Shown: positions 17,591 through 27,247, counted from the first letter of the stretch. The stretch: 64,000 nucleotides of DNA from Candidatus Accumulibacter proximus (GCA_016709675.1 JADJMH010000012.1:62001-126000), one strand, 5' to 3'. Notes: a model not told the origin generated them from the letters alone. Made by a program: numbers and translations.

Positions 17591-18817
17591 TCACAGGCGG
17601 ATCGCTTGCGCCGGATCGAGCGCTGCGGCGCGCCGCGCCGGCGCCACGGCCGCCAGCACGCCACAGACCGTGGCGATGCCGGCAATGCCCAGTGCCAGAC
17701 TCGGCGCCAGCGTGATGGCGAACAGGGGCAGGCCGTCGCTGCCACGGACAAAGGTGGTGAAGGCCTTGATCAGCCCGACCGCGAGCAGAACGCCGAGCGT
17801 CGAACCAACTGCGCCGACGATCGCCCCTTGCAGCAGAAAGACGCGCAGCATCTGCCCCTGCGTCGCACCGATCGCGCGCAGGATGCCGATCTCGCGCTGT
17901 TTCTGCACCACCGAGACGACGAGGACGCTGGCAATGCCGAGCACGACCACCACCATCACTACACCGCGGATCAGCGCCGTGCTCACCGATTGTGCATTGA
18001 GTGCCGAGACCAATTGCGAATTCGCCTCCTGCCAGCTCTCGACCTTGTAGGGGAAGCGCTGCGAAAGGTCGGTGGCCAGCGCCTTGGCGGCCCAGACATC
18101 GACCAGCGCCAGATCGATGCCGGTGGCGCCACCGGGCAGGCCGACCAGGCTCTGCGCGGCGCGCAGCGGCACGATGACGGTGCGCCGGTTGAGTTCGCGG
18201 ACACCCAGATCGACCAGCGCCGTGACGCGCAGCGAGTCGGTGATGCTGCCGGTGACGAGACTGATGCGGTCGCCGACCCGCACACCCAGGTCGTCGGCGA
18301 GCTCGCGGCCGATGATGCCCTCCCCAGGTCCCAGGCGCGGCTCGCCCTGCACGACCTTCGAACGCAGGTGCACGATGCGGTCGTAGCGGTCGAGGTCGAC
18401 GCCCATCAGCGCGATCGATTTCGAGGCCTCGCCGCGTTGCGCGAGGCCGGCGCCCGCAACCATCGGCGATACCGCCGCCACCGCCGGCATCGCCTCGAGC
18501 ACGGGGACCAGTGACTGCCAGTTGACAATGGTCCGCGGTCGCTGCACGCGCGGCTGCGTCTGCACCAGCACGGCGGTATCCGCAGCCGGTTCGCGCGCCG
18601 GGATGACCACGTCGTCACGGGCGCTGACCGTGACGTGCGCCTGCGCGCCCAGCGTCTTCTCCAGGGTATTGCGTTGCAAGCCGGTGATCAGGGCAGAGAT
18701 GTACGCGACGACCGCCACGCCGGCGGCGACGCCGACGATGATCAACACCGTCTGCATGCGCCCTTCGCGCAGGAAGCGGATCGCCACGCGGCGCTCGAAG
18801 CCGAGCCAGTTGACCAT
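17591..18817 (-). CDS. FtsX/MacB-like ABC transporter permease
   Basis: 408 residues with the MacB-family topology: TM1 at about 25-45 (IIVGVAAGVAVVAYISALIT), a large periplasmic domain, then three C-terminal helices with the FtsX signature (VLGIASVLVVSVVQKQREIGILRAIGATQGQMLRVF region). No ATPase domain is fused; that is supplied by the downstream gene, 84 bp away. The upstream adaptor gene starts 11 bp before. Together they form a three-part export system. Confidence 0.9.
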   Translation of the reverse strand: MVNWLGFERRVAIRFLREGRMQTVLIIVGVAAGVAVVAYISALITGLQRNTLEKTLGAQAHVTVSARDDVVIPAREPAADTAVLVQTQPRVQRPRTIVNWQSLVPVLEAMPAVAAVSPMVAGAGLAQRGEASKSIALMGVDLDRYDRIVHLRSKVVQGEPRLGPGEGIIGRELADDLGVRVGDRISLVTGSITDSLRVTALVDLGVRELNRRTVIVPLRAAQSLVGLPGGATGIDLALVDVWAAKALATDLSQRFPYKVESWQEANSQLVSALNAQSVSTALIRGVVMVVVVLGIASVLVVSVVQKQREIGILRAIGATQGQMLRVFLLQGAIVGAVGSTLGVLLAVGLIKAFTTFVRGSDGLPLFAITLAPSLALGIAGIATVCGVLAAVAPARRAAALDPAQAIRL

Positions 18818-18828
18818 CGGTGGCAGCT

Positions 18829-20118
18829 TCAGCGGCCCATGGCGCTGGTCATTGCCGAACCGGCATCTTCACGCGTGCCGTTGCGCAGGCCGGGCAAGGC
18901 GGCCGTCGGGATCGTCGAGTCCGCAATCGCGGCGCGCACACGGCTGCCCGGTCGAAGCGTGCTGCCGCGCAGGATCGTCTCGCCGGCGCTCAGCCCTGCG
19001 AGGACCTCCGCCGCTTCGAGCGTGCGCAGGCCGAGGCGCACCGGCCGCTCTTCGACGCGACCGTCGCGCGCAACCAGGACGACGGCGTCAGCCGCGGCCT
19101 GGTCGCCGCGCAAGGCATCCACCGGCACCACCAGCGCCGCCTGACGGCGGGCCGTCTCGACCTCCACCGACAGCGTCATGTCCTCGCGCAGGAACGCTGG
19201 GGGGGCTTCCGGCAGCGAAAACTTGACCTCGATCGCGCCGCGCTGGGCGTCCACCAGCGGCGAGATCGACAGTACGCGCGCGCTGAAGCGCTGGCCTGGG
19301 AACGCGTCAGCCAGCACGCTGGCCGTCTGTCCGACCTGCAGTTGCTCGAGATAGCGCTCGTCGACCTGTGCCACCAGTTGCAGCGGACCAGCCAGCGCCA
19401 GACTGAGCAACGCGTGCCCAGGCTGCACGATCTGGCCGGGTTCGACCAGACGCGCCAGCACCCGGGCGTCGGCCGGCGCCGTCAGCACCGCCTGCGCCAG
19501 GCGTGCCTGCGCGGCGGCGGTGGCAGACCCCGCCAGAGCGACTTGCGCCTGCGCCTGCACGACCTCGGTGCCCTGTTCGGCGTTGGCCGCAAGCTGGGCG
19601 CGCGCACTGGCCTGCTGCGCCCGAGCAACGTCGGCGGCACGGCGAGCCTCGTCGAGTCGCGCCGCGCTGAGGAAACCCCTCGCCACCAGCGACTGCGTCC
19701 GCTGCAGATCGGCCAGCGCAGCCACCAGCACCGAATCGGCCTGCGCCACCGCGGCTTGCGCCGAACTCCGCCCGGTGCTGCGCAGCCCCGCCAGGCGGGC
19801 AGCGGCCTGACGCTCATTGGCCTGCGCCTGCGCCAGTGCGGCCCGCAGTTCGTCGGTTTCCAGGCGGACCAGGACTTCACCCTGCCTGACTTGCGCCCCT
19901 TCATCCACCGCCACCACCAGCACGCGACCGGTCAGCGTGCTGCCGACGTCCACGCGCGAGAAAGTCGCCACCCGCGCCGAGAATTGCAGCGTACGCACCA
20001 GCGGGGCGATCTGCAGGGTCACCGCGGGCACAGTGGGCGCGCGGGTCAACCACCAGGTGAGCAAGGCAGCGGCGAGGGTGGCGACAGCGGCGAGGACAAG
20101 GAGTGAACGGCGAGGCAT
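18829..20118 (-). CDS. HlyD/MacA-family periplasmic adaptor (membrane fusion protein)
   Basis: 429 residues. N-terminal membrane anchor (LLVLAAVATLAAALLTWWLT), a barrel-sandwich/lipoyl-like segment (GSTLTGRVLVVAVDEGAQVRQGEVLVRLE split around the hairpin), a long Ala/Gln-rich alpha-helical hairpin, and a beta-barrel domain (VPVDALRGDQAAADAVVLVA). Links the inner-membrane ABC permease to an outer-membrane channel such as TolC; none is encoded here. First gene of the three-gene export cassette. Confidence 0.9.
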   Translation of the reverse strand: MPRRSLLVLAAVATLAAALLTWWLTRAPTVPAVTLQIAPLVRTLQFSARVATFSRVDVGSTLTGRVLVVAVDEGAQVRQGEVLVRLETDELRAALAQAQANERQAAARLAGLRSTGRSSAQAAVAQADSVLVAALADLQRTQSLVARGFLSAARLDEARRAADVARAQQASARAQLAANAEQGTEVVQAQAQVALAGSATAAAQARLAQAVLTAPADARVLARLVEPGQIVQPGHALLSLALAGPLQLVAQVDERYLEQLQVGQTASVLADAFPGQRFSARVLSISPLVDAQRGAIEVKFSLPEAPPAFLREDMTLSVEVETARRQAALVVPVDALRGDQAAADAVVLVARDGRVEERPVRLGLRTLEAAEVLAGLSAGETILRGSTLRPGSRVRAAIADSTIPTAALPGLRNGTREDAGSAMTSAMGR

Positions 20119-20279
20119 GGGTCAGATTGTGGCGTTTCGGTGTATTGGGGCACCGCGATCGGCAATCAGTTTGCGCGGCGCGACGCGTCGGCAGCGCGCG
20201 TCGCCGCGCATCATCCCATACTCAGCTCACCGCATGCGCAAGGAATTGCCTGAGAAGCCTCTTCCTCCGGCAGTGCCGG

Positions 20280-20831
20280 TCAGGCGGCGTGCTGCTTGAC
20301 CCAGGCAACGTAGTGGTCCATCCAGTTCTGCAGGAATTCCCGGGTGCTTTCACCAAAGTTGTCTGCGTCGTCGAACACGCCCTCCCTGGCATGGATGAAC
20401 GCTTCGGGCTGAGCGAGCGTCCGCACATCCAGATAGGCCAGAATGTTGCGCAGATGCTGTTGCGCCAGGGCCGTGCCGATGGCTCCGACCGAGGCGCCCA
20501 ACACCCCGGCCGGCTTGCCCGCCCAAACGCTCTGCCCATACGGGCGCGATGCGTGATCAATCGCGTTCTTGAGCACGCCGGGGATCGACCGATTGTACTC
20601 CGGGGTAATGAACAGCAGGCCCTGAGCAGCCGCGATTGCGGCCTTCAGCCGGAGAACCGCGTCGCCCTGGTTCTCGTCGTTGTCCTGGTTATAGAGTGGC
20701 AGGTCGCCGATTTCCACTGGCTGGAACACGAAGTCCGACGGCGCCAGCCTGGCCATGGCGCGGCCAAGCTTGCGGTTCAACGAGTCGCGACGAAGGCTGC
20801 CGACGATCACTGCGATCTGGTATTCGCTCAT
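20280..20831 (-). CDS. NADPH-dependent FMN reductase (ChrR/YieF-like)
   Basis: Flavodoxin-fold NAD(P)H:FMN oxidoreductase, 183 residues beginning MSEYQIAVIVGSLRRDSLNR. The phosphate-binding GSLRRDSLNRKL loop, LPLYNQDND and FITPEYNRSIPGVLKNAIDH are the family signatures; relatives reduce quinones, chromate or azo dyes. The start at 20831 matches homologues and sits after a GGAGAT-like ribosome site. Stands alone between the ABC cassette and a divergent gene. Its natural substrate cannot be read from sequence. Confidence 0.9.
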   Translation of the reverse strand: MSEYQIAVIVGSLRRDSLNRKLGRAMARLAPSDFVFQPVEIGDLPLYNQDNDENQGDAVLRLKAAIAAAQGLLFITPEYNRSIPGVLKNAIDHASRPYGQSVWAGKPAGVLGASVGAIGTALAQQHLRNILAYLDVRTLAQPEAFIHAREGVFDDADNFGESTREFLQNWMDHYVAWVKQHAA

Positions 20832-21194
20832 GATGATCTCCCATAAAGGTGAAAGGAACTGTTGACGAACCCACGGATCTCCCGCGCGGGCAGCGGGTAG
20901 TGAAGTCACATCAGCGCGAGTGCACAACTGCTCTGACGTAAGCGCCAGGCACGCGAGCACGGCTGTCGTGCCCCAGATGCCTTTCGATCGGCCAGGATAG
21001 GCTTGTTCCCGCGCGCAGTCTGTGCGCTGACCAACTTAGCCTGATCCGGTCCGGCGCCCGAGTGTTCGCTGGCGCACAGAACAGCGTGCAGACAATCGGC
21101 TAGTCTGATTCGAGAGCAATTCCGTGAAGCAAGGAGTGGGTGTGACTGTCAGTTGGCAGCACGCCCACAATCGACTGCTCGCATCGGAGAAAAA
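20832..21194. other. Divergent intergenic region, no gene seen
   Basis: 363 bp between the minus-strand FMN reductase and the plus-strand exported protein. No reading frame with recognisable coding character on either strand, and no clear hairpin or repeat. It must contain promoters for both genes but no confident -35/-10 pair stands out. Confidence 0.5.
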
Positions 21195-22193
21195 ATGCGC
21201 CATGGACTGATTGTGCTGTGGATGGTGGTTTGGTCGGTGACTTCGGCCGTGGCTCAGGTGAGCATCGGCATCGGGCTTCCCGGCGTAAGCATCGGGATCA
21301 ACCTGCCGTTCTACCCTGACCTTGTCCGGGTGCCTGGTTACCCCGTTTACTATGCTCCACGACTGGATTCGAATTTCTTCTTCTACGATGGCATGTACTG
21401 GGTCTATCAGGAAGATGACTGGTACGCCAGCTCCTGGTACAGCGGACCTTGGGCGCGCGTAGCGCCGGCGGTGGTGCCGCTGTTCATCCTGCGCGTCCCG
21501 GTAAGCTACTACCGCAATCCGCCGGCGTACTTTCGTGGCTGGCAGCCGGATGCGCCGCCGCGCTGGGGTCAGCACTGGGGCAAAGGATGGGAGCAACAGC
21601 GAAGCGGCTGGAACCAATGGAATCGCCGTTCCACGCCAGCGGCCGCCCCGCTACCGGTTTACCAGCAGCGGTACGCGGGCGATCGCTATCCCCCGGTCGA
21701 CCAGCAACAGGCACTGCACAACCGGAACTACCGCTATCAGCCCCGTGACGCAGTGGTGCGACAGCATTACCAGCAACAACGCCTGCAAGGAATCCCGTCG
21801 CAACCGTCGCAGCGCGGGCAGCAGCGGCCACAAGCGGCGAGAGGTCGGGAGCAGGATGTCCAGTCGAGCCCCCGGCTTCCTCACCAGCCGGCTGCGCCAG
21901 AGGCGCAAGGCTCACCGCCGGAGCAGAGACACAGCCAGGAGCGTCAGAGGTCGGGCCCACCCCCCGCGTCTTCCGGGCAACGAAGCCGGCCAGACCAGGA
22001 CCACCAGCGGCAAGCTCAGCAACCCCGGCAGCCTCAACCGCCCCAGCAGCAAGCGGTCCCGCATCAACAGACGACGCCAAAGGCAAGCCGCGAAAACGCT
22101 TCGCATGGTGCCTCGCAGGAACCGCGGCGTGGGCACGGACAGGACAAGGAGCGGGTGAACGGCGAGGAGCGCGGTCAGGATCGCAATCGGTAA
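21195..22193 (+). CDS. Exported W/Y-rich, Gln/Pro-rich hypothetical protein
   Basis: 332 residues. Signal peptide MRHGLIVLWMVVWSVTSAVA/Q, then a compact W/Y-rich domain (VSIGIGLPGVSIGI, FFFYDGMYWVYQEDDWYASS, then WQPDAPPRWGQHWGKGWEQ) up to about residue 140, followed by a Gln/Pro/Arg-rich low-complexity tail to the end. Similar short YW-rich exported proteins occur widely in betaproteobacteria without assigned function. The start at 21195 yields the signal peptide. The low-complexity tail may be cell-surface or periplasmic filler. Function unknown. Confidence 0.75.
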   Translation: MRHGLIVLWMVVWSVTSAVAQVSIGIGLPGVSIGINLPFYPDLVRVPGYPVYYAPRLDSNFFFYDGMYWVYQEDDWYASSWYSGPWARVAPAVVPLFILRVPVSYYRNPPAYFRGWQPDAPPRWGQHWGKGWEQQRSGWNQWNRRSTPAAAPLPVYQQRYAGDRYPPVDQQQALHNRNYRYQPRDAVVRQHYQQQRLQGIPSQPSQRGQQRPQAARGREQDVQSSPRLPHQPAAPEAQGSPPEQRHSQERQRSGPPPASSGQRSRPDQDHQRQAQQPRQPQPPQQQAVPHQQTTPKASRENASHGASQEPRRGHGQDKERVNGEERGQDRNR

Positions 22194-22262
22194 GCGGCCC
22201 GACGATGAGTGGTCGCTGTTGAAAGTGGCCGCCGCCGGCAGTGCACAATCCTTCACCCGACT

Positions 22263-22910
22263 TCAGTTACCGAACAGGCCCTTTATCGACTTGCTGATGG
22301 CACCCCCCTCCAGCGGAACCGCGGTATTCAGGGCGGTGCTCGTGGCCTTGAAGTTGATCGGCTCGAGAAAGTCCATCTCCTTGTCCAGCGTGTAGCGGAT
22401 TTCCTGCGGCATGAAACTCGCTTTGACCACATGCTCACCGGATGCCGATGAGTCGCCGGGAATGGCAGTGGCGCCGGAATCCCCATGCGGCCACCACAGG
22501 GTACCCGGCGGCAGTGTTTCACCTCCGGCGCCCTCTTTTCCTTGCCGGCGCTGGCCGGCCATGGCCGCCACTTCAGGCGATACGCGGCTACCGATAGCCT
22601 TGATGTCGATCACTTCAGGTTGGCCGGCCAACACCGTCGCGCTGCAACCCCAGTAAGGCAGCACCGTGCCATCAGGATCCTCGCCGCTCCCCAGGCCCTT
22701 GCCGCACCGCTCGCCCTTGAGCGGCAGGACAGGCCCGAAACGCATCGTTTCCGGAACGATGTGTTCGGCGGCGTAGCCGCCGGGAATATCGCCGGGATTG
22801 GTCAGGCGTAGATCCATCATCTTGTTCGTCCTGCTGCCTTGGCCCATCATCACGCCGAGCATACCGCCGGCTCCGCCCGCGCCCACGCCAGAGCGGGTGC
22901 CCAGGTTCAT
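22263..22910 (-). CDS. Conserved hypothetical protein, N-terminus apparently lost
   Basis: The coding signal reads NYEMNLGTRSGVG, then DLRLTNPGDIPGGYAAEH, VLPYWGCSATV, LPPGTLWWPHGDS, VKASFMPQEIRYTLDKEMDF and ends SIKGLFGN. It looks like an exported protein: the residues just before the first ATG (ILPGALAAPVNYE) resemble the end of a signal peptide. No initiation codon precedes them in frame before the 3' end of the FecR-domain gene, so the start at 22910 is a fallback that would leave the protein without a signal. Function unknown. Either the 5' end was lost or an unusual start is used. Confidence 0.55.
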   Translation of the reverse strand: MNLGTRSGVGAGGAGGMLGVMMGQGSRTNKMMDLRLTNPGDIPGGYAAEHIVPETMRFGPVLPLKGERCGKGLGSGEDPDGTVLPYWGCSATVLAGQPEVIDIKAIGSRVSPEVAAMAGQRRQGKEGAGGETLPPGTLWWPHGDSGATAIPGDSSASGEHVVKASFMPQEIRYTLDKEMDFLEPINFKATSTALNTAVPLEGGAISKSIKGLFGN

Positions 22911-22965
22911 CTCATAATTGACCGGCGCCGCGAGTGCGCCTGGCAGGATGCCGGCCTTGTCCGCT

Positions 22966-25350
22966 TCAGTGCATCCCCGACTGACGGGCTCGCAGTTCCT
23001 CACGTGGATCACCCCGCTTCTCGCTCGGCCGGCTATCACCCGGCGCACGTTCGGCACCCGCCGGTCGCTCTCGCGGCGGCTGAGCATCCACCCGTGCCGG
23101 AGCAGCCAGGCGAGTCGACTCCGCTTTCCCGGCAGCAGCTTGCTCACTGCGCGCCTCCTGCCGCCGGTGCTGCCGGAGCAAGTCCTCACCGTTTGGCGCG
23201 CGATCTGGCAGACGGGGCTCGGCTCTCTCCGCCCGCACCGCGGTAACGGGCCGGGCGGCTTCCACCGGCGGCCGTTCAACGCGTTGCAGCACCATCACGG
23301 GCTGTGGCAACGGCGCGGCGGCGCGCTGCGGTGCCATTACGGGCGGTGCCATCGGCGCGCCGGCACGCTGCCCGGCTGCGTCGATGCGAGGCACTGGCGA
23401 GGTCGTTGGCACGTCCACCGGGCGCGGTTGAGAACCGGTGGCAGTCATCGCCGGAACCGCGGTCGAAATCGGCGTCGGTGACGCGGCTTGCCGATCTCGC
23501 CCTTCGAGCGCGGATGGCGCAGACACGCGGCCCGGGGAGTCGCCAGAGCGCTCGCGGCGTTCGGGGACGGGACCGGCAGCAGGCATTCCTCCTCGATCGA
23601 TCCGCTGACCCGGGGACAACACCGAAGGCGCTGGCGCCATTGGCGACGCCGGCGCAGCGGGGAGCAACCCGGCATCCGAGCGACGTGCGCTGTCCCTCGG
23701 TGCTTCCGTGCGCACCCGACCGCCTGGATGCCCAGGCAGCGCCGCTCCGGGAGGTGGTGGGGATGCGGCGTCGGCAGGTGGCCGCGGGGCCGGTGCCGCC
23801 ACGGTCGTCGGGGGGGTTGCCGGCAGCATCGAAACGGCGTTTGCGCTCGCTGGTGGCGGCACCGCCGACCTTGGCCGGGTCAAAGCCGCCGCTGCGGTCG
23901 CTCCCGACAACCCGACAGGAGGGGTCGCCTGTGCGTCGCCGCGCCTGCCCGGCTGACCATCCGGCAACGCGCCACCGGCTGCCGGCCGCGTTCGCTCTTC
24001 TGCTGGCTGCATCTGACCCATCTGGCGACGCACCTCCTCACGATCCCGGGCTGGAACCGGAGCCCTCACCTGCACTGGCTGGCTGGTCAGCAGGGCGCGC
24101 TCGGCTGGTTGCAGGGCTGCCTCACGAACATGGCGACGCTGCCGCATGGCCTCCTCGGGAACCGCCGTCACGGCTTGTGGCAGATGCTGATGAACGTAGC
24201 GTGAACGTGCCGCGACCGCTTGCGGATTGACCGTGATCTCCGTCAGGTGGTTGATGTTCGTGACATGGGCCGCGTTGACCTGGCGCACATGGCCGGCACT
24301 ACTCCGGTAGGCCGGGATATACACCTCGCGCGGCGCGAGCGGAAACCAGCCGACGGCAGGCCGTCCGCCGGTGTGCGCTGGTCGGTGGGCGGCCGGTGTG
24401 CCGACCCAGGCCACCAGCGCCGGAGCGTAGACCGGTCTCGCCACCCGCTTGCCCGGAACCCAGCCCCAGGCGCCACGGAAGAGCGCCCAGCGTCCGTAGT
24501 GGAAAGGTGCGAAGCCCCAGGGCTCGTCGCCAACCCAGCTCCAGCCCCACGGATCAACCCAGACCCAACGCCCCGAGCGGTACGGTGCCCAGTCAGCGGG
24601 CAGCGCCCGCGGAAACCAGACGGCACCATATTCGGGGCTCTCATACCAGTTGCCGTGGGCGTCGAGGTCGCCGACACCGGTCATCTCCGGCGAAACAAGG
24701 AGGGCCTGGGTAGCCCCACGCTGCGGCTCACGCGCCGCACTCCAGAGGGCAAATTCGTCATTCACCGGCGCCGACACCTGATACTGGGTTCGTCCGGAAG
24801 ACCAGAACTGGGCACGTTGGCCAGCGCCGATGTCCAGTGAACTGTCGGCTGCAGAGAAACGGATGGCGCCGGCATAGACCGTCCCGGCGGTGGTGGAACG
24901 GTCCGAGTCGAAGCGATAGCGACCCGCCTCACGCACCTGGAAACGGCCATCCCGGGTGATGAATTCGAACTCGCCTGCCGATTCGGGCGAGGGAAGCCGG
25001 GCAATCACGCTGCCTTCGAGCAGCCGCAGCATGACCCTTTGATCGTCAAGCTGCACCAGCTCGAGAACACTCCCCGAGGCGATCTGGAGCAGACTCGAGC
25101 CGATCTGTACTTCGGCGCGGGCACCGGCAGCAGTGGACAACACATCGCCGCTGGTGATCGGCCAGTTGAGCACGGCAGTGCTCGATTCACCGCTCTCCGC
25201 CCGGTGCAGATGAACCGAGCCGAAGAGCGAGGCGATGCGCCCTACCCGGCCAGGCGGATCGGCTGCTGCCGGCGACATCGCCAGCAGCGAGAGAAGCAAC
25301 AGGGTCAGTGATCGACACCAGTGGTGCAGGGTGGCAAGGTAAGGTGGCAT
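22966..25350 (-). CDS. FecR-domain, W-rich exported protein (DUF6600-like) with long disordered tail
   Basis: 794 residues. Signal peptide about 1-30 ending AMSPAAA/D. A FecR domain follows (VGRIASLFGSVHLHRAESGE, LLEGSVIARLP, about 35-185), then a Trp-rich block (APYRSGRWVWVDPWGWSWVG, FAPFHYGRWALFRGAWGWVP) of the DUF6600 type, about 220-340. The last ~370 residues are Pro/Ala/Arg-rich low complexity. FecR domains usually bind or transduce signals at the periplasmic face; here there is no sigma factor or TonB receptor nearby. The start at 25350 gives the signal peptide. Codon positions in the tail are very GC-rich, so the reading frame there is less certain. Confidence 0.8.
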   Translation of the reverse strand: MPPYLATLHHWCRSLTLLLLSLLAMSPAAADPPGRVGRIASLFGSVHLHRAESGESSTAVLNWPITSGDVLSTAAGARAEVQIGSSLLQIASGSVLELVQLDDQRVMLRLLEGSVIARLPSPESAGEFEFITRDGRFQVREAGRYRFDSDRSTTAGTVYAGAIRFSAADSSLDIGAGQRAQFWSSGRTQYQVSAPVNDEFALWSAAREPQRGATQALLVSPEMTGVGDLDAHGNWYESPEYGAVWFPRALPADWAPYRSGRWVWVDPWGWSWVGDEPWGFAPFHYGRWALFRGAWGWVPGKRVARPVYAPALVAWVGTPAAHRPAHTGGRPAVGWFPLAPREVYIPAYRSSAGHVRQVNAAHVTNINHLTEITVNPQAVAARSRYVHQHLPQAVTAVPEEAMRQRRHVREAALQPAERALLTSQPVQVRAPVPARDREEVRRQMGQMQPAEERTRPAAGGALPDGQPGRRGDAQATPPVGLSGATAAAALTRPRSAVPPPASANAVSMLPATPPTTVAAPAPRPPADAASPPPPGAALPGHPGGRVRTEAPRDSARRSDAGLLPAAPASPMAPAPSVLSPGQRIDRGGMPAAGPVPERRERSGDSPGRVSAPSALEGRDRQAASPTPISTAVPAMTATGSQPRPVDVPTTSPVPRIDAAGQRAGAPMAPPVMAPQRAAAPLPQPVMVLQRVERPPVEAARPVTAVRAERAEPRLPDRAPNGEDLLRQHRRQEARSEQAAAGKAESTRLAAPARVDAQPPRERPAGAERAPGDSRPSEKRGDPREELRARQSGMH

Positions 25351-25625
25351 GACTTCCGGTCTCCAGAGCGCCGGCATGAAACCTGCCGGTTGAACGGTTA
25401 ACGCTCGAATCACCGTTTTATCCGACAGCGGCAACCGTTTGTTACACAATTGCCACGCGCCGCATCATCAGGCCAAAAACCGCAGCCGCTCCCGCGGACA
25501 GGATCCCGCATTCGTAAGGCGGTTTGGCAGCCACCCTTGCCGACCGTAGAATGCGCCGCAGATCACCCGCAGCGCCACGCCATAGCCCCTGGCGCCCCGG
25601 CGCGCCCTTCCGCAGGAGTATCCAG

Positions 25626-26252
25626 ATGAACAGACCCCGTGTTTTCGCCATCGACGGCATTGTCCCGGTCATTGACCCGAGCGCTTACGTCCATCCATCA
25701 GCGGTTCTGATCGGCGACGTGATCGTCGGCGCAGGCTGCTATGTCGGCCCCTGCGCCAGCCTGCGCGGCGATTTCGGTCGCCTGATTCTTGAACAAGGGG
25801 TCAATGTGCAGGATACCTGCGTCATGCATGGCTTTCCCGGCACCGACACGGTCATCGAGCAGGACGGCCACATCGGCCATGGTGCCGTGCTGCACGGCTG
25901 CCACATCGGACGCAATGCGCTGGTCGGCATGAACGCGGTGATCATGGATAACGCCGTGCTCGGTGAATCGTCGATGGTCGCCGCTTGCGCCTTTGTCAAG
26001 GCCGGGATGGAAATCCCGGCGCGGTCGCTGGTTGCCGGTGTGCCGGCCAGGGTACTGCGCCCGCTCAGCGATCAGGAGCTCGCCTGGAAGCTTGCGGGAA
26101 CCCGCACCTACCAGGATCTCACCCGACGCTCGCTGGCGACACTGGTCGAAGCCGAAGCACTGACTGCCGTCGAGCCCGGCCGGAAGCGCTTTGACCTGCC
26201 GGGTGTGCTGCCATTGATCGAGCTCAGGAAGCTGTCGGAGAACAGCGGGTAG
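25626..26252 (+). CDS. Gamma-carbonic-anhydrase-like hexapeptide protein (PaaY/CaiE type)
   Basis: 208 residues with left-handed beta-helix repeats (VHPSAVLIGDVIVGAGCYVG, then LRGDFGRLILEQGVNVQDTC, GHIGHGAVLHGCHIGRNALVG). The three metal-site histidines are in VMHGFPG, GHIGHGAVLHGC and its partner. PaaY is a thioesterase acting in phenylacetate degradation and CaiE a carnitine-pathway protein; neither pathway is present nearby, so the reaction stays open. The ATG at 25626 follows an AGGAG site (GCAGGAGTATCCAG). Confidence 0.88.
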   Translation: MNRPRVFAIDGIVPVIDPSAYVHPSAVLIGDVIVGAGCYVGPCASLRGDFGRLILEQGVNVQDTCVMHGFPGTDTVIEQDGHIGHGAVLHGCHIGRNALVGMNAVIMDNAVLGESSMVAACAFVKAGMEIPARSLVAGVPARVLRPLSDQELAWKLAGTRTYQDLTRRSLATLVEAEALTAVEPGRKRFDLPGVLPLIELRKLSENSG

Positions 26253-26373
26253 CGCGAGGCGAAAACCTCTTTCGTGCCGCCGTCCCCGGATTGACGATCC
26301 GCTCCGGATGGCACATGGCGACGATCCCACGCTGCTCCCGCCGTTTCCCCGACCCTCCCGGATTGGAACCCGC

Positions 26374-27243
26374 ATGCCCGAGACCAGGCCGATTCCTGCC
26401 ATCCCACGACAAATCGAGCAGGGCATCGAGCGGCTCTCCACTCTGCTGGAGCGGGGCCCGGTCGCCCTCCTCTCCGGTGCCGGCTTGAGCACGGCGAGCG
26501 GCATTCCGGCGTATCGGGACCGTCATGGCCAGTGGCAGCATTCGCAGCCGATCCAGCATCAGGATTTCCTGCGTTCGGAATCCGTACGCCAGCGTTATTG
26601 GGCGCGCAGTTTCGCCGGTTGGGCGAGCATGGCCCTGGCCAGCCCGGCGGCGGGGCATCGGGCGCTGACCCGTTTGGAAGAGAGGGGGATCGCCTCGGCG
26701 GTTATCACGCAGAATGTCGATGGCCTGCATCAGAAGGCGGGCAGTCGTTCGGTGATCGAACTGCATGGCGGCATCGATCGGGTGCTCTGCCTCGCCTGCG
26801 GCGAGCGTTTTCCGCGCGCATCAGTCCAGCACTGGCTGGCGACCGCCAACCCCGAGTTCACGGCCGGCGCCACGCGCCCGGCGCCGGACGGCGACGCCCA
26901 GTTGCCCGATGCGGCCGCCGCCGATTTCCGGATCCCCGGCTGCCCATCCTGCAGCGGGACGCTCAAGCCAGATGTCGTCTTCTTCGGCGACAGCGTGCCC
27001 AGGGAGCGTGTCGCGGCAGCGAAGCAATCGATCGATGCGGCACGGGCATTGCTGGTGGTTGGCTCGTCGCTGATGGTTTACTCGGGCTTTCGCCTCGTCG
27101 ACCATGCACGCCAGCGCGGCCTGCCCGTGGTCGCGATCAATCAGGGCGTGACGCGAGCCGATCACCTCCTCGACCTCAAGATCGAAGCCGACTGCGGTGA
27201 AGTTCTCGAGCGCCTGCTGGGCATTCTGGAACTTGGCAAGTGA
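26374..27243 (+). CDS. Sir2-family NAD-dependent deacylase (class II, SIRT4-like)
   Basis: About 289 residues. Signatures: LLSGAGLSTASGIPAYRD, ITQNVDGLHQKAGS with catalytic His in IELHGG, a zinc site formed by CLACGERF and later CPSCSG, KPDVVFFGDSVPRERV, and VVGSSLMVYSGFRLVDHA. The insertion between the zinc pairs (TANPEFTAGATRPAPDGD) is typical of SIRT4-like bacterial sirtuins. An in-frame ATG at 26308 would add 22 residues without family similarity. Followed by a strong hairpin that ends transcription against lpdA. Confidence 0.92.
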   Translation: MPETRPIPAIPRQIEQGIERLSTLLERGPVALLSGAGLSTASGIPAYRDRHGQWQHSQPIQHQDFLRSESVRQRYWARSFAGWASMALASPAAGHRALTRLEERGIASAVITQNVDGLHQKAGSRSVIELHGGIDRVLCLACGERFPRASVQHWLATANPEFTAGATRPAPDGDAQLPDAAAADFRIPGCPSCSGTLKPDVVFFGDSVPRERVAAAKQSIDAARALLVVGSSLMVYSGFRLVDHARQRGLPVVAINQGVTRADHLLDLKIEADCGEVLERLLGILELGK

Positions 27244-27247
27244 AACA

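Noticed and set aside
18820..20106. 428-codon plus-strand frame opposite the HlyD-like adaptor.
   Set aside because: Composition is Arg/His/Gln-rich nonsense; the minus-strand adaptor explains the region.
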